Assembly (NCBI GenBank): GCA_934675115.1
Contig: CAKUPH010000091.1
Location: 1-8,294, forward strand
Length of the DNA: 8,294 nucleotides
Direction: 5' to 3'
Origin: an uncultured Oscillospiraceae bacterium
GTDB lineage: Bacteria; Bacillota; Clostridia; Oscillospirales; Oscillospiraceae
The translations under genes were made by a program, and so were the position numbers. This document shows, in pieces, positions 1 to 6,188 of the stretch (the first letter of the stretch is position 1; each line of letters begins with the position of its first letter). Under the pieces are notes generated by a model that worked only from the letters and a program-made list of their open reading frames with translations, was not told the origin of the DNA and made no database searches.

Positions 1-13
1 CTGTGATCGACAA

Positions 14-40
14 AGGCAGGAAGTTCATCACTTCCTGCCT
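14..40 (-). terminator. Hairpin terminator after the repA-tnpV chimera
   Basis: A perfect 11-bp inverted repeat (AGGCAGGAAGT, 5-nt loop, ACTTCCTGCCT) begins 19 nt beyond the TGA of the chimera. On the minus strand it is followed only by TTTGTC, so the U-tract is short. It is probably a rho-independent terminator, but could be another kind of stable 3' hairpin. Confidence 0.55.
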
Positions 41-58
41 CTGTGGGTTCTTCGGTTG

Positions 59-589
59 TCAGTTGTAGATCAGGTCGTTCAGCACCAGCTCCTCCGCGCT
101 GTGCCGGAGATTGTTCATCAGGCCCGTCCAGCGCAGCGGATCGGTCGCTTTCAGTTCCTCCGTCACGCCCTCGTTCTGTGCCATCTGCGCCACGGTCTGT
201 TCCACCATCTTCTGCGCGCTCTGCTCGATCTCTGCCAGATGCTCCGTCAGCTTCCCGCTGGTCTTGAGGTTGGTATAAAGCACTCTGCGGCGCTTCATCA
301 GGTACTGCCGACGCAGCTCCGCGTACTTGCCCAGATGCACCTCCGGCGTTTGCGGCATCAGCAGATTCGGCACCTGATAGCCGTTCTGCATATAAACTCT
401 CCCCAAATCATCTATCCACTCGTTTTTCATAGATAAACTCATTCGATCAAGCATCAGACCATATAACAGCTTTGCGTCAATAGAGATATTACGAAAGCGT
501 GGATCACTAATAAGCGTTTTCGGAATACGATAGAAGGCGTATTGCTCGGCTTCATGCCCGTAAAAGTACGGTAACTTCAATTTGCCCAT
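59..589 (-). CDS. RepA_N initiator N-terminus fused in frame to TnpV (chimeric mobile-element gene)
   Basis: The 176-residue frame has two unrelated parts. Residues 1-66 match the start of RepA_N-family replication initiators: a YFYG motif (8-11), FYRIPKTL (19-26), AKLLYGLMLDRMSLS (39-53) and GRVY (63-66). In full-length relatives of roughly 250-400 residues this begins the winged-helix DNA-binding domain. Residues 67-176 match the small transposon-encoded protein TnpV: NGYQVPNL, the LGKYAELRRQYL block, YTNLKTSGKLTEHLAEIE, and the MNNLRHSAEE and LNDLIY tail. Only a few N-terminal TnpV residues are missing. By count, GC is about 41 percent before the junction and 61 percent after it. I chose ATG 589 because GGTGGTGAT lies about 10 nt upstream and family members start near the YFYG motif; an in-frame TTG at 619 has no better support. 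Replication activity is very unlikely. TnpV function is not established, although its fold may be intact. Family assignment is from memory of the motifs. Confidence 0.8.
   Translation of the reverse strand: MGKLKLPYFYGHEAEQYAFYRIPKTLISDPRFRNISIDAKLLYGLMLDRMSLSMKNEWIDDLGRVYMQNGYQVPNLLMPQTPEVHLGKYAELRRQYLMKRRRVLYTNLKTSGKLTEHLAEIEQSAQKMVEQTVAQMAQNEGVTEELKATDPLRWTGLMNNLRHSAEELVLNDLIYN
62..391 (-). mobile_element. tnpV: TnpV moiety, possibly separately translated
   Basis: This is the TnpV-like half of the chimera, 110 residues from ATG 391. That ATG is preceded by GGGGAG at 399-404 with a 7-nt spacer. The motif arises from repA codons but would serve as a ribosome binding site, so a nearly complete TnpV could be made without the RepA part. 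No transposase, recombinase or terminal inverted repeats are visible beside it, so this is a fragment and not an identifiable complete element. Confidence 0.6.
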
Positions 590-625
590 GCTATCTATCA
601 CCACCAATCTAATCTGCAATTTCTA

Positions 626-663
626 TATAAAAACAGTCACCCGTTTTGTGGCAGGTGACTGTT
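626..663 (-). terminator. Rho-independent terminator of the 65-aa gene
   Basis: A perfect 10-bp stem (AACAGTCACC at 632-641 pairing with GGTGACTGTT at 654-663, 12-nt loop) is followed on the minus strand by TTTTTATATAG. It lies 28 bp beyond the stop of the small gene at 692 and 36 bp before the chimera's ATG. The small gene and the chimera are therefore probably separate transcripts, unless there is read-through. There is no U-tract in the plus direction. Confidence 0.8.
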
Positions 664-691
664 AGAATTTCGTTTTGTTCTGTTTTCGCTG

Positions 692-889
692 TTATTTGCT
701 TTGCGTCATTGGCATCTCTATCGGGCAAATTCCACGCTGTTTTTTTACGCTTAGTTTGCCTTTCAGCGAGGGATCAACCTCAATCAGAATTTCGTTGATC
801 TTCTCAGTAAGTTCAATGACCTTACTCAAATCAAATGGGGCGTGATTGTACTCAAATTTCACACACGCCGTAATTTCGTTACTTTTCAT
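692..889 (-). CDS. Unrecognised 65-residue protein in mobile-element DNA
   Basis: I do not recognise this protein. It has 65 residues, is mixed-charge and lysine/glutamate-rich, and has no membrane segment or signal peptide. Residues 19-43 (FDLSKVIELTEKINEILIEV and the residues after it) look like an amphipathic helix, followed by a basic stretch KGKLSVKKQRG and a CPIEMP tail. Two cysteines (9 and 54) are not in a metal-binding arrangement. Support for a real gene: ATG 889 has GTGAGGG 8 nt upstream, the composition is AT-richer like the repA fragment, and a strong terminator follows the stop. The location next to a RepA_N fragment suggests a small plasmid/ICE accessory protein; that is inference from position only. 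Confidence 0.6.
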   Translation of the reverse strand: MKSNEITACVKFEYNHAPFDLSKVIELTEKINEILIEVDPSLKGKLSVKKQRGICPIEMPMTQSK

Positions 890-1201
890 TGCCTAAACCC
901 TCACAAATGCACCACTTTTGCATTGTTTGAGCCGTAGAGTAGAGGGTATTGCTCACACGTGGGCCAATATACCGATACAGCAGTGCCTCATAACGTGAAA
1001 TACTCTTTCATATCTTTATCATTCTCCCCAGCTGCGGATCCATTTGTATTCCGACACGATCCGGCTCTTCCGATCCCGATCATACATATTTTTATCAACA
1101 GCTTCCGTAGGCGGTTTCTTCGATGTAAATGAGTGCTTTCCTTGCGCAATAAATTCTGTTTTGCAGTCTTTGGCCGGCGTCAGCCCGAAGAAAGGCCGCG
1201 G
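890..1201. other. Gene-free stretch between mobile remnant and peptidase gene
   Basis: No convincing gene, tRNA or rRNA is seen in these 312 bases. A 6-bp inverted repeat (AATGCA at 906-911, TGCATT at 919-924) sits just upstream of the 65-aa gene and could be an operator. No clear promoter for that gene is visible. On the minus strand a 66-codon frame runs from about 1216 to a TGA at 1019-1021 without stops. Its only ATG gives 22 residues beginning MYDRDRKSR, with no ribosome binding site, so I do not call it a gene. The boundary between mobile remnant and chromosome probably lies here, but no duplicated target site was found by eye. Confidence 0.5.
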
Positions 1202-1231
1202 CGGCCTGACCTGCCGTCAGGCCGGTTTTTT
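1202..1231 (+). terminator. Plus-strand intrinsic terminator with no plus-strand gene
   Basis: CGGCCTGAC (1202-1210), loop CTGCC, and GTCAGGCCG (1216-1224) form a perfect 9-bp stem followed by GTTTTTTG in the plus direction. It lies 14 bp from the stop of the minus-strand peptidase gene. In that direction only a weaker overlapping hairpin (AGGCCG/CGGCCT followed by TTCTTC, about 1189-1206) is available. The better terminator therefore faces the wrong way for every gene in the window. Confidence 0.7.
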
Positions 1232-1244
1232 GCCCGTGATGTGC

Positions 1245-2954
1245 TTACTGTTCCTGCTTTGCGATCTGATCGAGCAGGATCTGCTCCGCGTAGCCGCAGG
1301 CGCGCTCGACGGAACCGGCCTCAAAGGGGTTGGCCAGATTGGCATAGCGCAGGGTCTCCAGATAGCTGCGGCTGCCGCCGACCTTGCAGAGGTTCAGATA
1401 GTCCTGCCACGCGGCTTCCTTATCCTCAGCGTACTTCTTCTTGAACTCCATCGCACCCATGGTGGTGAGCGTGTAGTTGATGTAGTAGAAGGGATAGAGG
1501 TAGATGTGCAGCTTGTGGTACCAGTAGCCGCCGCGCTCAAAGAACGGATCGTTGTCGTACTTGCGCCACGGCATGTACTTCTCCTCCAGCAGGTGCCACT
1601 GATAGGTCCGCTCCTTGGGCGTCAGCTCGGGGTGGGAATAGCAGATGTGCTGGAACTCGTCCACCGCCACGCCGAAGGGCACGAAGGTCAGGGCCTCCTG
1701 CAAATGCGCGAAGCGGAACTTATCCGCCTGATCGCCGAAGAACCACTCGGCGTAGGGGTAGGCAAACTGCTCCATGGACATGGAGTGGATCTCCGCGATG
1801 TCGGTGGACTCGCTGTAGTAGTCCGAAATGGGCTGGCTGCGCATGGCCATATAGCCCGCGAAGGCGTGGCCCAGCTCGTGGGTCAGCACCTGCATATCAA
1901 AGATCGTGTGGTTGAAGCAGGAGAACACAAAGGGGGCTTTCAGGCTGGGCAGGCTGGTCATATAGCCCGTGGAGGCCTTGCCGGGCTTGTTCTGCAGGTC
2001 CATCAGCTCGTGGTCGATCATGAAGTCGATGAATTCGCCGGTCTCCGGGCTGATCTCGTGGTACATCTTCTGGGCGGTCTTGACCATGAAGGCGTCGTCG
2101 CCCGCGGGCTCGGCGTTGCCGTCGGGGAACACCATCTTCTCGTCGCAGCACATGACGTGGTCGATGCCGAGGCGCTTGGCCTGCGCGTCGTAGAGCTTCT
2201 GGCACAGCGGGACGAGAACGGTGCGCACCTGCTCACGGAAGGACGCGACCTCCTTCTCGCCGTAGTCCGTGCGGCCCTGCTCCAGATAGCCCACGGGGAT
2301 GTAGTTCTCATAGCCGAGGTTCTTGCCCATCTGGTTGCGGATGCGGATGAGCTCGTCCCAAATCTCCTCCAGCCGGGGCTCGTTACTCTCGTAGAACTCG
2401 GAGTACGCCTTGACAGCGGCGGCGCGCATGGCGCGGTCAGGGTGCTCGAAGTATTTCTGTACGCCGTAGAGGTTCAGGGTCTTGCCGTCGAAGGGGATCT
2501 CCGCCGTGGCCATGATCTTCTGATACTCGTTGGTCAGGCGGCTCTCCTGCTGGCGCAGGGGAATGTTGGCCTCGCAGTACAGCTTCTTCTGCAGGTCCAT
2601 GGAGACGAAATACTGCTTGCCGAACTCCTTCTCGATGTCCGCGCGGAAGGGGCTGGCCGCGATGGCCTCGCTCAACGCGACCTGATCACCGCCGAGCGTG
2701 GGCAGCGTGTCCTGAAGATAGTTGATCTCCGCTTCATAGAATTCGTCCCGGGTATCCAGCGTGTGACGGATATGGGCGATGGAAAACAGCGTGGAAAGCT
2801 CGCAGTTTTCGCGGTCCATCTCAAAGAGGAGCGCACGCAGGGCCTCGTAGCTCTCCGCGTGCTCCACCGCGTCCTTCCACGCGGCGAGCTTCCCGCGGTA
2901 GCCCTCCAAATCGGGGCGTTTGTACTCCAATGTTGAGAATTTGTAATTTTCCAT
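1245..2954 (-). CDS. M3-family oligoendopeptidase (zinc metallopeptidase)
   Basis: This 569-residue protein is a thimet-oligopeptidase-like metallopeptidase, expected to hydrolyse short peptides in the cytoplasm; there is no signal peptide or membrane segment. The zinc site is explicit: HELGH at 359-363 (ligands H359 and H363, catalytic E360) and E388 in the following helix, the same 25-residue spacing as in M3 enzymes. The C-terminal catalytic domain continues through FVPFGVAVDEFQ (424-435) and a Tyr-rich substrate-binding region (GGYWYHKLHIYLYPFYYINY, 475-494). The opening (KFSTLEYKRPDLE) resembles the M3 oligoendopeptidase subgroup often kept apart from classical PepF, so I give no symbol. 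ATG 2954 has AAGGAG 11 nt upstream, a slightly long spacer. It lies 70 bp downstream of the TetR gene in the same direction with no clear promoter or terminator between, so co-transcription is plausible. It appears intact. Confidence 0.95.
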   Translation of the reverse strand: MENYKFSTLEYKRPDLEGYRGKLAAWKDAVEHAESYEALRALLFEMDRENCELSTLFSIAHIRHTLDTRDEFYEAEINYLQDTLPTLGGDQVALSEAIAASPFRADIEKEFGKQYFVSMDLQKKLYCEANIPLRQQESRLTNEYQKIMATAEIPFDGKTLNLYGVQKYFEHPDRAMRAAAVKAYSEFYESNEPRLEEIWDELIRIRNQMGKNLGYENYIPVGYLEQGRTDYGEKEVASFREQVRTVLVPLCQKLYDAQAKRLGIDHVMCCDEKMVFPDGNAEPAGDDAFMVKTAQKMYHEISPETGEFIDFMIDHELMDLQNKPGKASTGYMTSLPSLKAPFVFSCFNHTIFDMQVLTHELGHAFAGYMAMRSQPISDYYSESTDIAEIHSMSMEQFAYPYAEWFFGDQADKFRFAHLQEALTFVPFGVAVDEFQHICYSHPELTPKERTYQWHLLEEKYMPWRKYDNDPFFERGGYWYHKLHIYLYPFYYINYTLTTMGAMEFKKKYAEDKEAAWQDYLNLCKVGGSRSYLETLRYANLANPFEAGSVERACGYAEQILLDQIAKQEQ

Positions 2955-3024
2955 AGCGTTCTTGTCTCCTTACATGATCTATGATCGAGTTTCTCTTTTA
3001 CTGAATTTTACCCTCGGCCGGCGC

Positions 3025-3609
3025 TCATCGCGCGTCTCCGTTTCTTGATCTCACCAGCAGCATCATAGCCTGAAATTCCGTTGACAGCATCTGGCCCAGC
3101 TTTTCTTCGGGGAAGTGAATGACCCGCGTCGCGCACAGAGCGCCCACCCCAAAGGTGTAGATCCAGACATTTTCAAACAGCGGCTTCGTCTCCTGCTCGC
3201 TCATGCCGTATCCCGCGCGGATCAGCCCGATGCAGGTTTCCGCAGTGGGGCCAAGTTCGCCGAACACATCGCTGAAGCTGACGGCGTTCCGCTTTTCCCG
3301 CATAAACAGCAGCTGGTACAGCTTCGGCTCCTTCGCCCCGAACAGGACCATCCGCATCCCGACCTGCTTGAACAGGGGTATATCCGGCAGCTTCTGATTC
3401 GCGAAGCTCTCAAACCGGCGCATAGCCGCAGTCCGCACCTCGTCCTGTACCCCTTTCATGCTGCTGAACACCGTGAAAATGGGATGGGAGGAGCTGCCGA
3501 GGGCGTCGCCCAGTTCTTTCGCGGTCAGGGCTTCAATGCCCTTCTGCGATACGATCTCCAATGCGGTCTGCACGATTTTTTCCTTTGTAAATTTCGGCTT
3601 CGGCGGCAT
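3025..3609 (-). CDS. TetR/AcrR-family transcriptional regulator
   Basis: Counting from ATG 3609 this is a 194-residue TetR-type repressor. Residues 1-50 form the helix-turn-helix domain: KFTKEKIVQTALEIVSQKG (6-24), ALTAKELGDALGSSS (27-41), then the recognition-helix exit HPIFTVFSSM (42-51). The remaining helical part, roughly 55-190, would hold the ligand-binding and dimer surfaces; the ligand is unknown. The start MPPKPKF is the usual kind of N-terminus for this family, yet ATG 3609 lacks a ribosome binding site. The frame is open for another 48 codons upstream, which encode a piece of membrane protein, and the only good Shine-Dalgarno lies ahead of that extension. The regulator may therefore be made as a membrane-anchored fusion, translated weakly, or be on the way to loss. 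It may control itself and the downstream peptidase gene. Confidence 0.85.
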   Translation of the reverse strand: MPPKPKFTKEKIVQTALEIVSQKGIEALTAKELGDALGSSSHPIFTVFSSMKGVQDEVRTAAMRRFESFANQKLPDIPLFKQVGMRMVLFGAKEPKLYQLLFMREKRNAVSFSDVFGELGPTAETCIGLIRAGYGMSEQETKPLFENVWIYTFGVGALCATRVIHFPEEKLGQMLSTEFQAMMLLVRSRNGDAR

Positions 3610-3753
3610 ATACACCGCGCCCATCACCAGCCCCACCAGCACGGTCATGTACTTTTTCTTCATCAGCAGCAAAATCAGGAACACGCACAAAAAGGCGATG
3701 TCCAGCCAGATATAGAGCGGCGCGAACTGCCGCTGGGCGATGATCTCCGTTAT
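3610..3753 (-). pseudogene. N-terminal fragment of a membrane protein fused to the TetR frame; ATG replaced by ATA
   Basis: These 48 codons (ITEIIAQRQFAPLYIWLD, then hydrophobic segments AFLCVFLILLL and VLVGLVMGAVY separated by MKKKYMT) read without interruption into the TetR protein. They encode a soluble N-terminus and two short membrane spans with a positively charged loop, like the start of a small integral membrane protein. GGAGG at 3762-3766 lies exactly 8 nt upstream of ATA 3751-3753, where an ATG would be expected. In-frame TTG 3690 and ATG 3663 have no ribosome binding site. My reading is a lost start codon and a deletion that joined this gene to tetR. Alternatives are initiation at ATA, which is rare, or a sequencing error at that base. 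Confidence 0.6.
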
Positions 3754-3761
3754 TTTCGTGT

Positions 3762-3766
3762 CCTCC
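3762..3766 (-). promoter_or_regulatory. Ribosome binding site ahead of the ATA codon
   Basis: GGAGG, with an 8-nt spacer (acacgaaa) to ATA 3753, is ideally placed for initiation. No ATG, GTG or TTG follows at a usable distance in the TetR frame. In another frame the ATG at about 3770 reaches a stop after six codons. Confidence 0.65.
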
Positions 3767-3778
3767 GCATCGTTTTCG

Positions 3779-3802
3779 CCTGCACATTATCCTGCACATT
3801 AT
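3779..3802. repeat. Perfect 12-bp tandem duplication over the tetR promoter
   Basis: CCTGCACATTAT occurs twice back to back (3779-3790 and 3791-3802). On the transcribed strand this is two copies of ATAATGTGCAGG, so each copy carries most of a -10 hexamer (TATAAT and GATAAT). It is a direct and not an inverted repeat, so it is not a typical TetR operator. It could be a slippage product or a binding site. Confidence 0.85.
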
Positions 3803-3826
3803 AATATACCGGCGGGCAGAAGTAAA
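3798..3826 (-). promoter_or_regulatory. Sigma-A promoter of the tetR transcript
   Basis: The -10 is a consensus TATAAT (3798-3803), separated by 17 bp from a partial -35 TTTACT (3821-3826, 4 of 6 matches). The -35 shares three bases with the terminator stem of the kinase operon. It lies about 45 bp upstream of the ATA codon and drives the tetR direction. Confidence 0.75.
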
Positions 3827-3854
3827 GGCTCCGGGCGCTTGGCCCGGAGCCTTT
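3824..3854 (-). terminator. Terminator of the two-component operon
   Basis: A perfect 13-bp stem (AAAGGCTCCGGGC 3824-3836, 5-nt loop, GCCCGGAGCCTTT 3842-3854) lies 53 bp beyond the kinase stop. In the minus direction it continues TTTACTTCTG, a short U-tract. It is nearly symmetrical and could work in both directions. Confidence 0.8.
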
Positions 3855-3906
3855 CAGCATGTCAAAAAAAGCAAAGCATTTCCCAACGGAAGCGCTGACT
3901 TTTGAT

Positions 3907-6186
3907 TTACACCAGATCCGCCGGTTCGTCCTCCGCCAGCGGCAGGGCGATCTCCGCCTTGAACAGGTCGCCGTCGATGGTCAGGCGGAAGGTCCCCTTC
4001 TGCAATTCCGTGAGGGACTGGGCGATGGACAGCCCCAGCCCGGAGCCCTCCGTAGTGCGGGACTCGTCCCCCCGGACGAACCGCTCCACCAGCGTCTCCG
4101 GCGGCACGTTCAGCGGCTCCCGGGAGATGTTCTTCACCGAAAGGAATGCCTGTGTCTGCCCGCGGCTCACCTCAACATAAATTCGGGTGCCCTCCAGCGC
4201 GTACTTCGCGCAGTTGGACAGCAGATTGTCCACCACCCGCCAGAGATGGCGGCCGTCGGCCTCCACCCAGACCTCTTCCTCCGGGAAGGTGCGGATGACC
4301 CGCAGGTTCTGGCCGCTCAAACGCTCCTCGTACTCGGCGAGGGCCTGATCCGCCAGCTGGGTCAGGCTGATGCGCTCCCGCATGACGGCCAGATTCCCCG
4401 TGGACGCCTTGGACGCCTCCACCAGATCCTCCGTCAGCTTCTTGAGCCGCTGGCTCTTCCGGTCCAGCACGTCGATATACTCCGCCGCCCGGGGATTTTC
4501 GATCTGCTCCTTTTTCAGCAGATCCACGTAGTTGATGATGGAGGTCAGCGGCGTTTTCAGATCGTGGGACACGTTGGTGATCAGCTCCGCCTTGAACCGC
4601 TCGGAGCGCATCCGCTCCTCCACCGCCGCAGAGATGGACTGGCCCAGATTGTTCAGCTCGTCGGCGTGCCGCCGGAGGTCTGGCAGCATATGGGCCGTGT
4701 TGATGTGGTAGTCCGGATTCCCGCCGATGATCTCACGGGTGCCCTTCCGGATCTTCTGCCACTGGTAGGCCCACAGGCACAGGTACACGATGCCCGCCGC
4801 CGTCATCAGCATCCACGGCCACATCATAATGGCGTAGCGGTAACAGCGGTTCACGATGACCATAAAAGTGAACAGGCCGTACCCCACGCCGATGAGGGCC
4901 GCCTTCCAGATGATGGGCACCGCGCCGGCCACCTTGCCGATGGCACGGCCAAGCCAGCGGCAGAACCGACCGATGAGGGTGTTTTTCAGCAGAGTATGGG
5001 CCTTGCACCGGGCCACGAAGGTCACCAGCGCGCCGATGCCCAGCGCCGCGGCCGCCGCCACCACCACGGCGATGATGATGAGCTGGGCAAACATGGGCAG
5101 ATTTCCGTAAAATCCGTTGTAGATCTGCTCCAGCACAAAGGCGTACAGCAGCACGCACAGCAGGGCCATCACCGCCAGCAGCAGATCGCCGGGAACGCGG
5201 TGGAACCAGTTGAGATAAATGCCGTCCCGGTCCCGCCGGTGGCCGGCGGCCCAGCAGAGGTACACGGTGCACAGCAGCCCCGCCGCCGCGAACACGACGG
5301 TCATCCCCAGCCGGAGGACCCGCTGGCTCTTCCAGCCGCTCAGGCTCCGGTACGCCTGAAGGTAGTGGTCGTCAACGCCCATGCCCTTGTCCAGCCACAG
5401 CACCACGTTGAGCAGGGTCACCCCGATCTCCGACGTCTCCCGGACCCAGCCCTCTTCCAGATCATAGCGGTAGCCGAACTGGTTTTCCTGAAGGCAGCTC
5501 ATCACCGTGGGGCCGTAGACATAGGTGCCGCCGGAGGCCCTGATGATCAGCAGGTTGGTCAGGCCGTTGGCGTCGGTCAGGATTGTGTTCGTCTCTTCTT
5601 CGCTCATCAGCGGCAAGTCCGGCCCCGTATACTCGTTCATCAGCGCCAAAAGCCGCTCGCGCCAGTCGTCTGCCGCCTGCTGATACCGAAGCTCGCCGGA
5701 GTTTACCGCGACGTCCATATAATCCGACGGGTCGCCGGAGGTCTCCGCCGCGCTTATATTGCTGGCGGTGGTCCACTCGTAGGTGGCGCAGTACAGCCCC
5801 TCGGCCTGGGCGGGGATGTCCCCCTGGGCGTTGCCGTACATGACTGCGCCGTCATCGCCCCGGACCTGCCAGCGCAGGTTGGTGTTGTCCGCGGCAAACC
5901 GCTCCTCCAGCGCCGCCTGATCCTGTTCGGAGTAGACGCTCAGGGTGCTGCCCAGCTCCCGCGTATTGTAGTAGTGCAGCAGCGTCCGGAGGCTGGAGCA
6001 GTCCGTCTGCTCCAGATAGCGGACGGTATAGCCGTCTCCCGGCCCGGTCTCGCTGCCGGAGTATTCGCCCCAGATCGCGTCGTAATTCACCAGCTGATAC
6101 CAGCCCATTCCCGCGGCGGCGGTAAAGCCCGCCATGGCAAGCAGAAAGGCCAGCGCCTTTGTCCAGCAGTTTTCCCGCAGCTTCAT
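3907..6186 (-). CDS. Large six-TM sensor histidine kinase, VanS-like core
   Basis: Counting from ATG 6186 the kinase has 759 residues. One membrane segment (about 10-30) leads into an extracytoplasmic domain of some 260 residues (30-290). Five further segments follow near 293-312, 334-354, 366-392, 425-445 and 453-473, and basic loops place the kinase core inside. The cytoplasmic part has a linker, the H-box NVSHDLKTPLT with phosphoacceptor H541, the N-box DNLLSNCAKYA (653-663), the F-box ERFVRGDESR (701-710) and the ATP-lid TEGSGLGLS (712-720). The usual G1 DxGxG box is absent; VKNISREPLN stands in its place, as in some clostridial relatives. The sensor domain is not one I recognise. A GTG at 6192 would overlap the regulator stop by 4 nt and has GGAG 5 nt upstream; the ATG two codons later has GGAG 11 nt upstream. 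It is coupled to the upstream response regulator, its presumed partner. The ligand is unknown. Cell-envelope or antimicrobial stress is a guess from the VanS-like core. Confidence 0.93.
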   Translation of the reverse strand: MKLRENCWTKALAFLLAMAGFTAAAGMGWYQLVNYDAIWGEYSGSETGPGDGYTVRYLEQTDCSSLRTLLHYYNTRELGSTLSVYSEQDQAALEERFAADNTNLRWQVRGDDGAVMYGNAQGDIPAQAEGLYCATYEWTTASNISAAETSGDPSDYMDVAVNSGELRYQQAADDWRERLLALMNEYTGPDLPLMSEEETNTILTDANGLTNLLIIRASGGTYVYGPTVMSCLQENQFGYRYDLEEGWVRETSEIGVTLLNVVLWLDKGMGVDDHYLQAYRSLSGWKSQRVLRLGMTVVFAAAGLLCTVYLCWAAGHRRDRDGIYLNWFHRVPGDLLLAVMALLCVLLYAFVLEQIYNGFYGNLPMFAQLIIIAVVVAAAAALGIGALVTFVARCKAHTLLKNTLIGRFCRWLGRAIGKVAGAVPIIWKAALIGVGYGLFTFMVIVNRCYRYAIMMWPWMLMTAAGIVYLCLWAYQWQKIRKGTREIIGGNPDYHINTAHMLPDLRRHADELNNLGQSISAAVEERMRSERFKAELITNVSHDLKTPLTSIINYVDLLKKEQIENPRAAEYIDVLDRKSQRLKKLTEDLVEASKASTGNLAVMRERISLTQLADQALAEYEERLSGQNLRVIRTFPEEEVWVEADGRHLWRVVDNLLSNCAKYALEGTRIYVEVSRGQTQAFLSVKNISREPLNVPPETLVERFVRGDESRTTEGSGLGLSIAQSLTELQKGTFRLTIDGDLFKAEIALPLAEDEPADLV

Positions 6187-6188
6187 GG

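Noticed and set aside
1064..1075. A 12-base match (GCTCTTCCGATC) to the end of a common sequencing adapter
   Set aside because: The identity stops after 12 bases and the flanks diverge on both sides, so adapter contamination is not supported. It is still worth a read-mapping glance because it falls near the mobile-DNA boundary.
1019..1087. A 22-codon minus-strand frame starting MYDRDRKSR
   Set aside because: No ribosome binding site, no recognised protein and no terminator of its own. It may be part of a non-coding repeat.
1044..2936. A 630-codon plus-strand open frame opposite the peptidase gene
   Set aside because: It mirrors a clearly real M3 peptidase on the other strand, has low-complexity leucine/valine/glycine-rich sequence with no recognised domain, and lacks a ribosome binding site. 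GC-rich codon bias creates such antisense frames.
3610..3690. TTG 3690 or ATG 3663 as the TetR start
   Set aside because: Neither has a Shine-Dalgarno, and both would begin within a membrane segment unrelated to the TetR fold.
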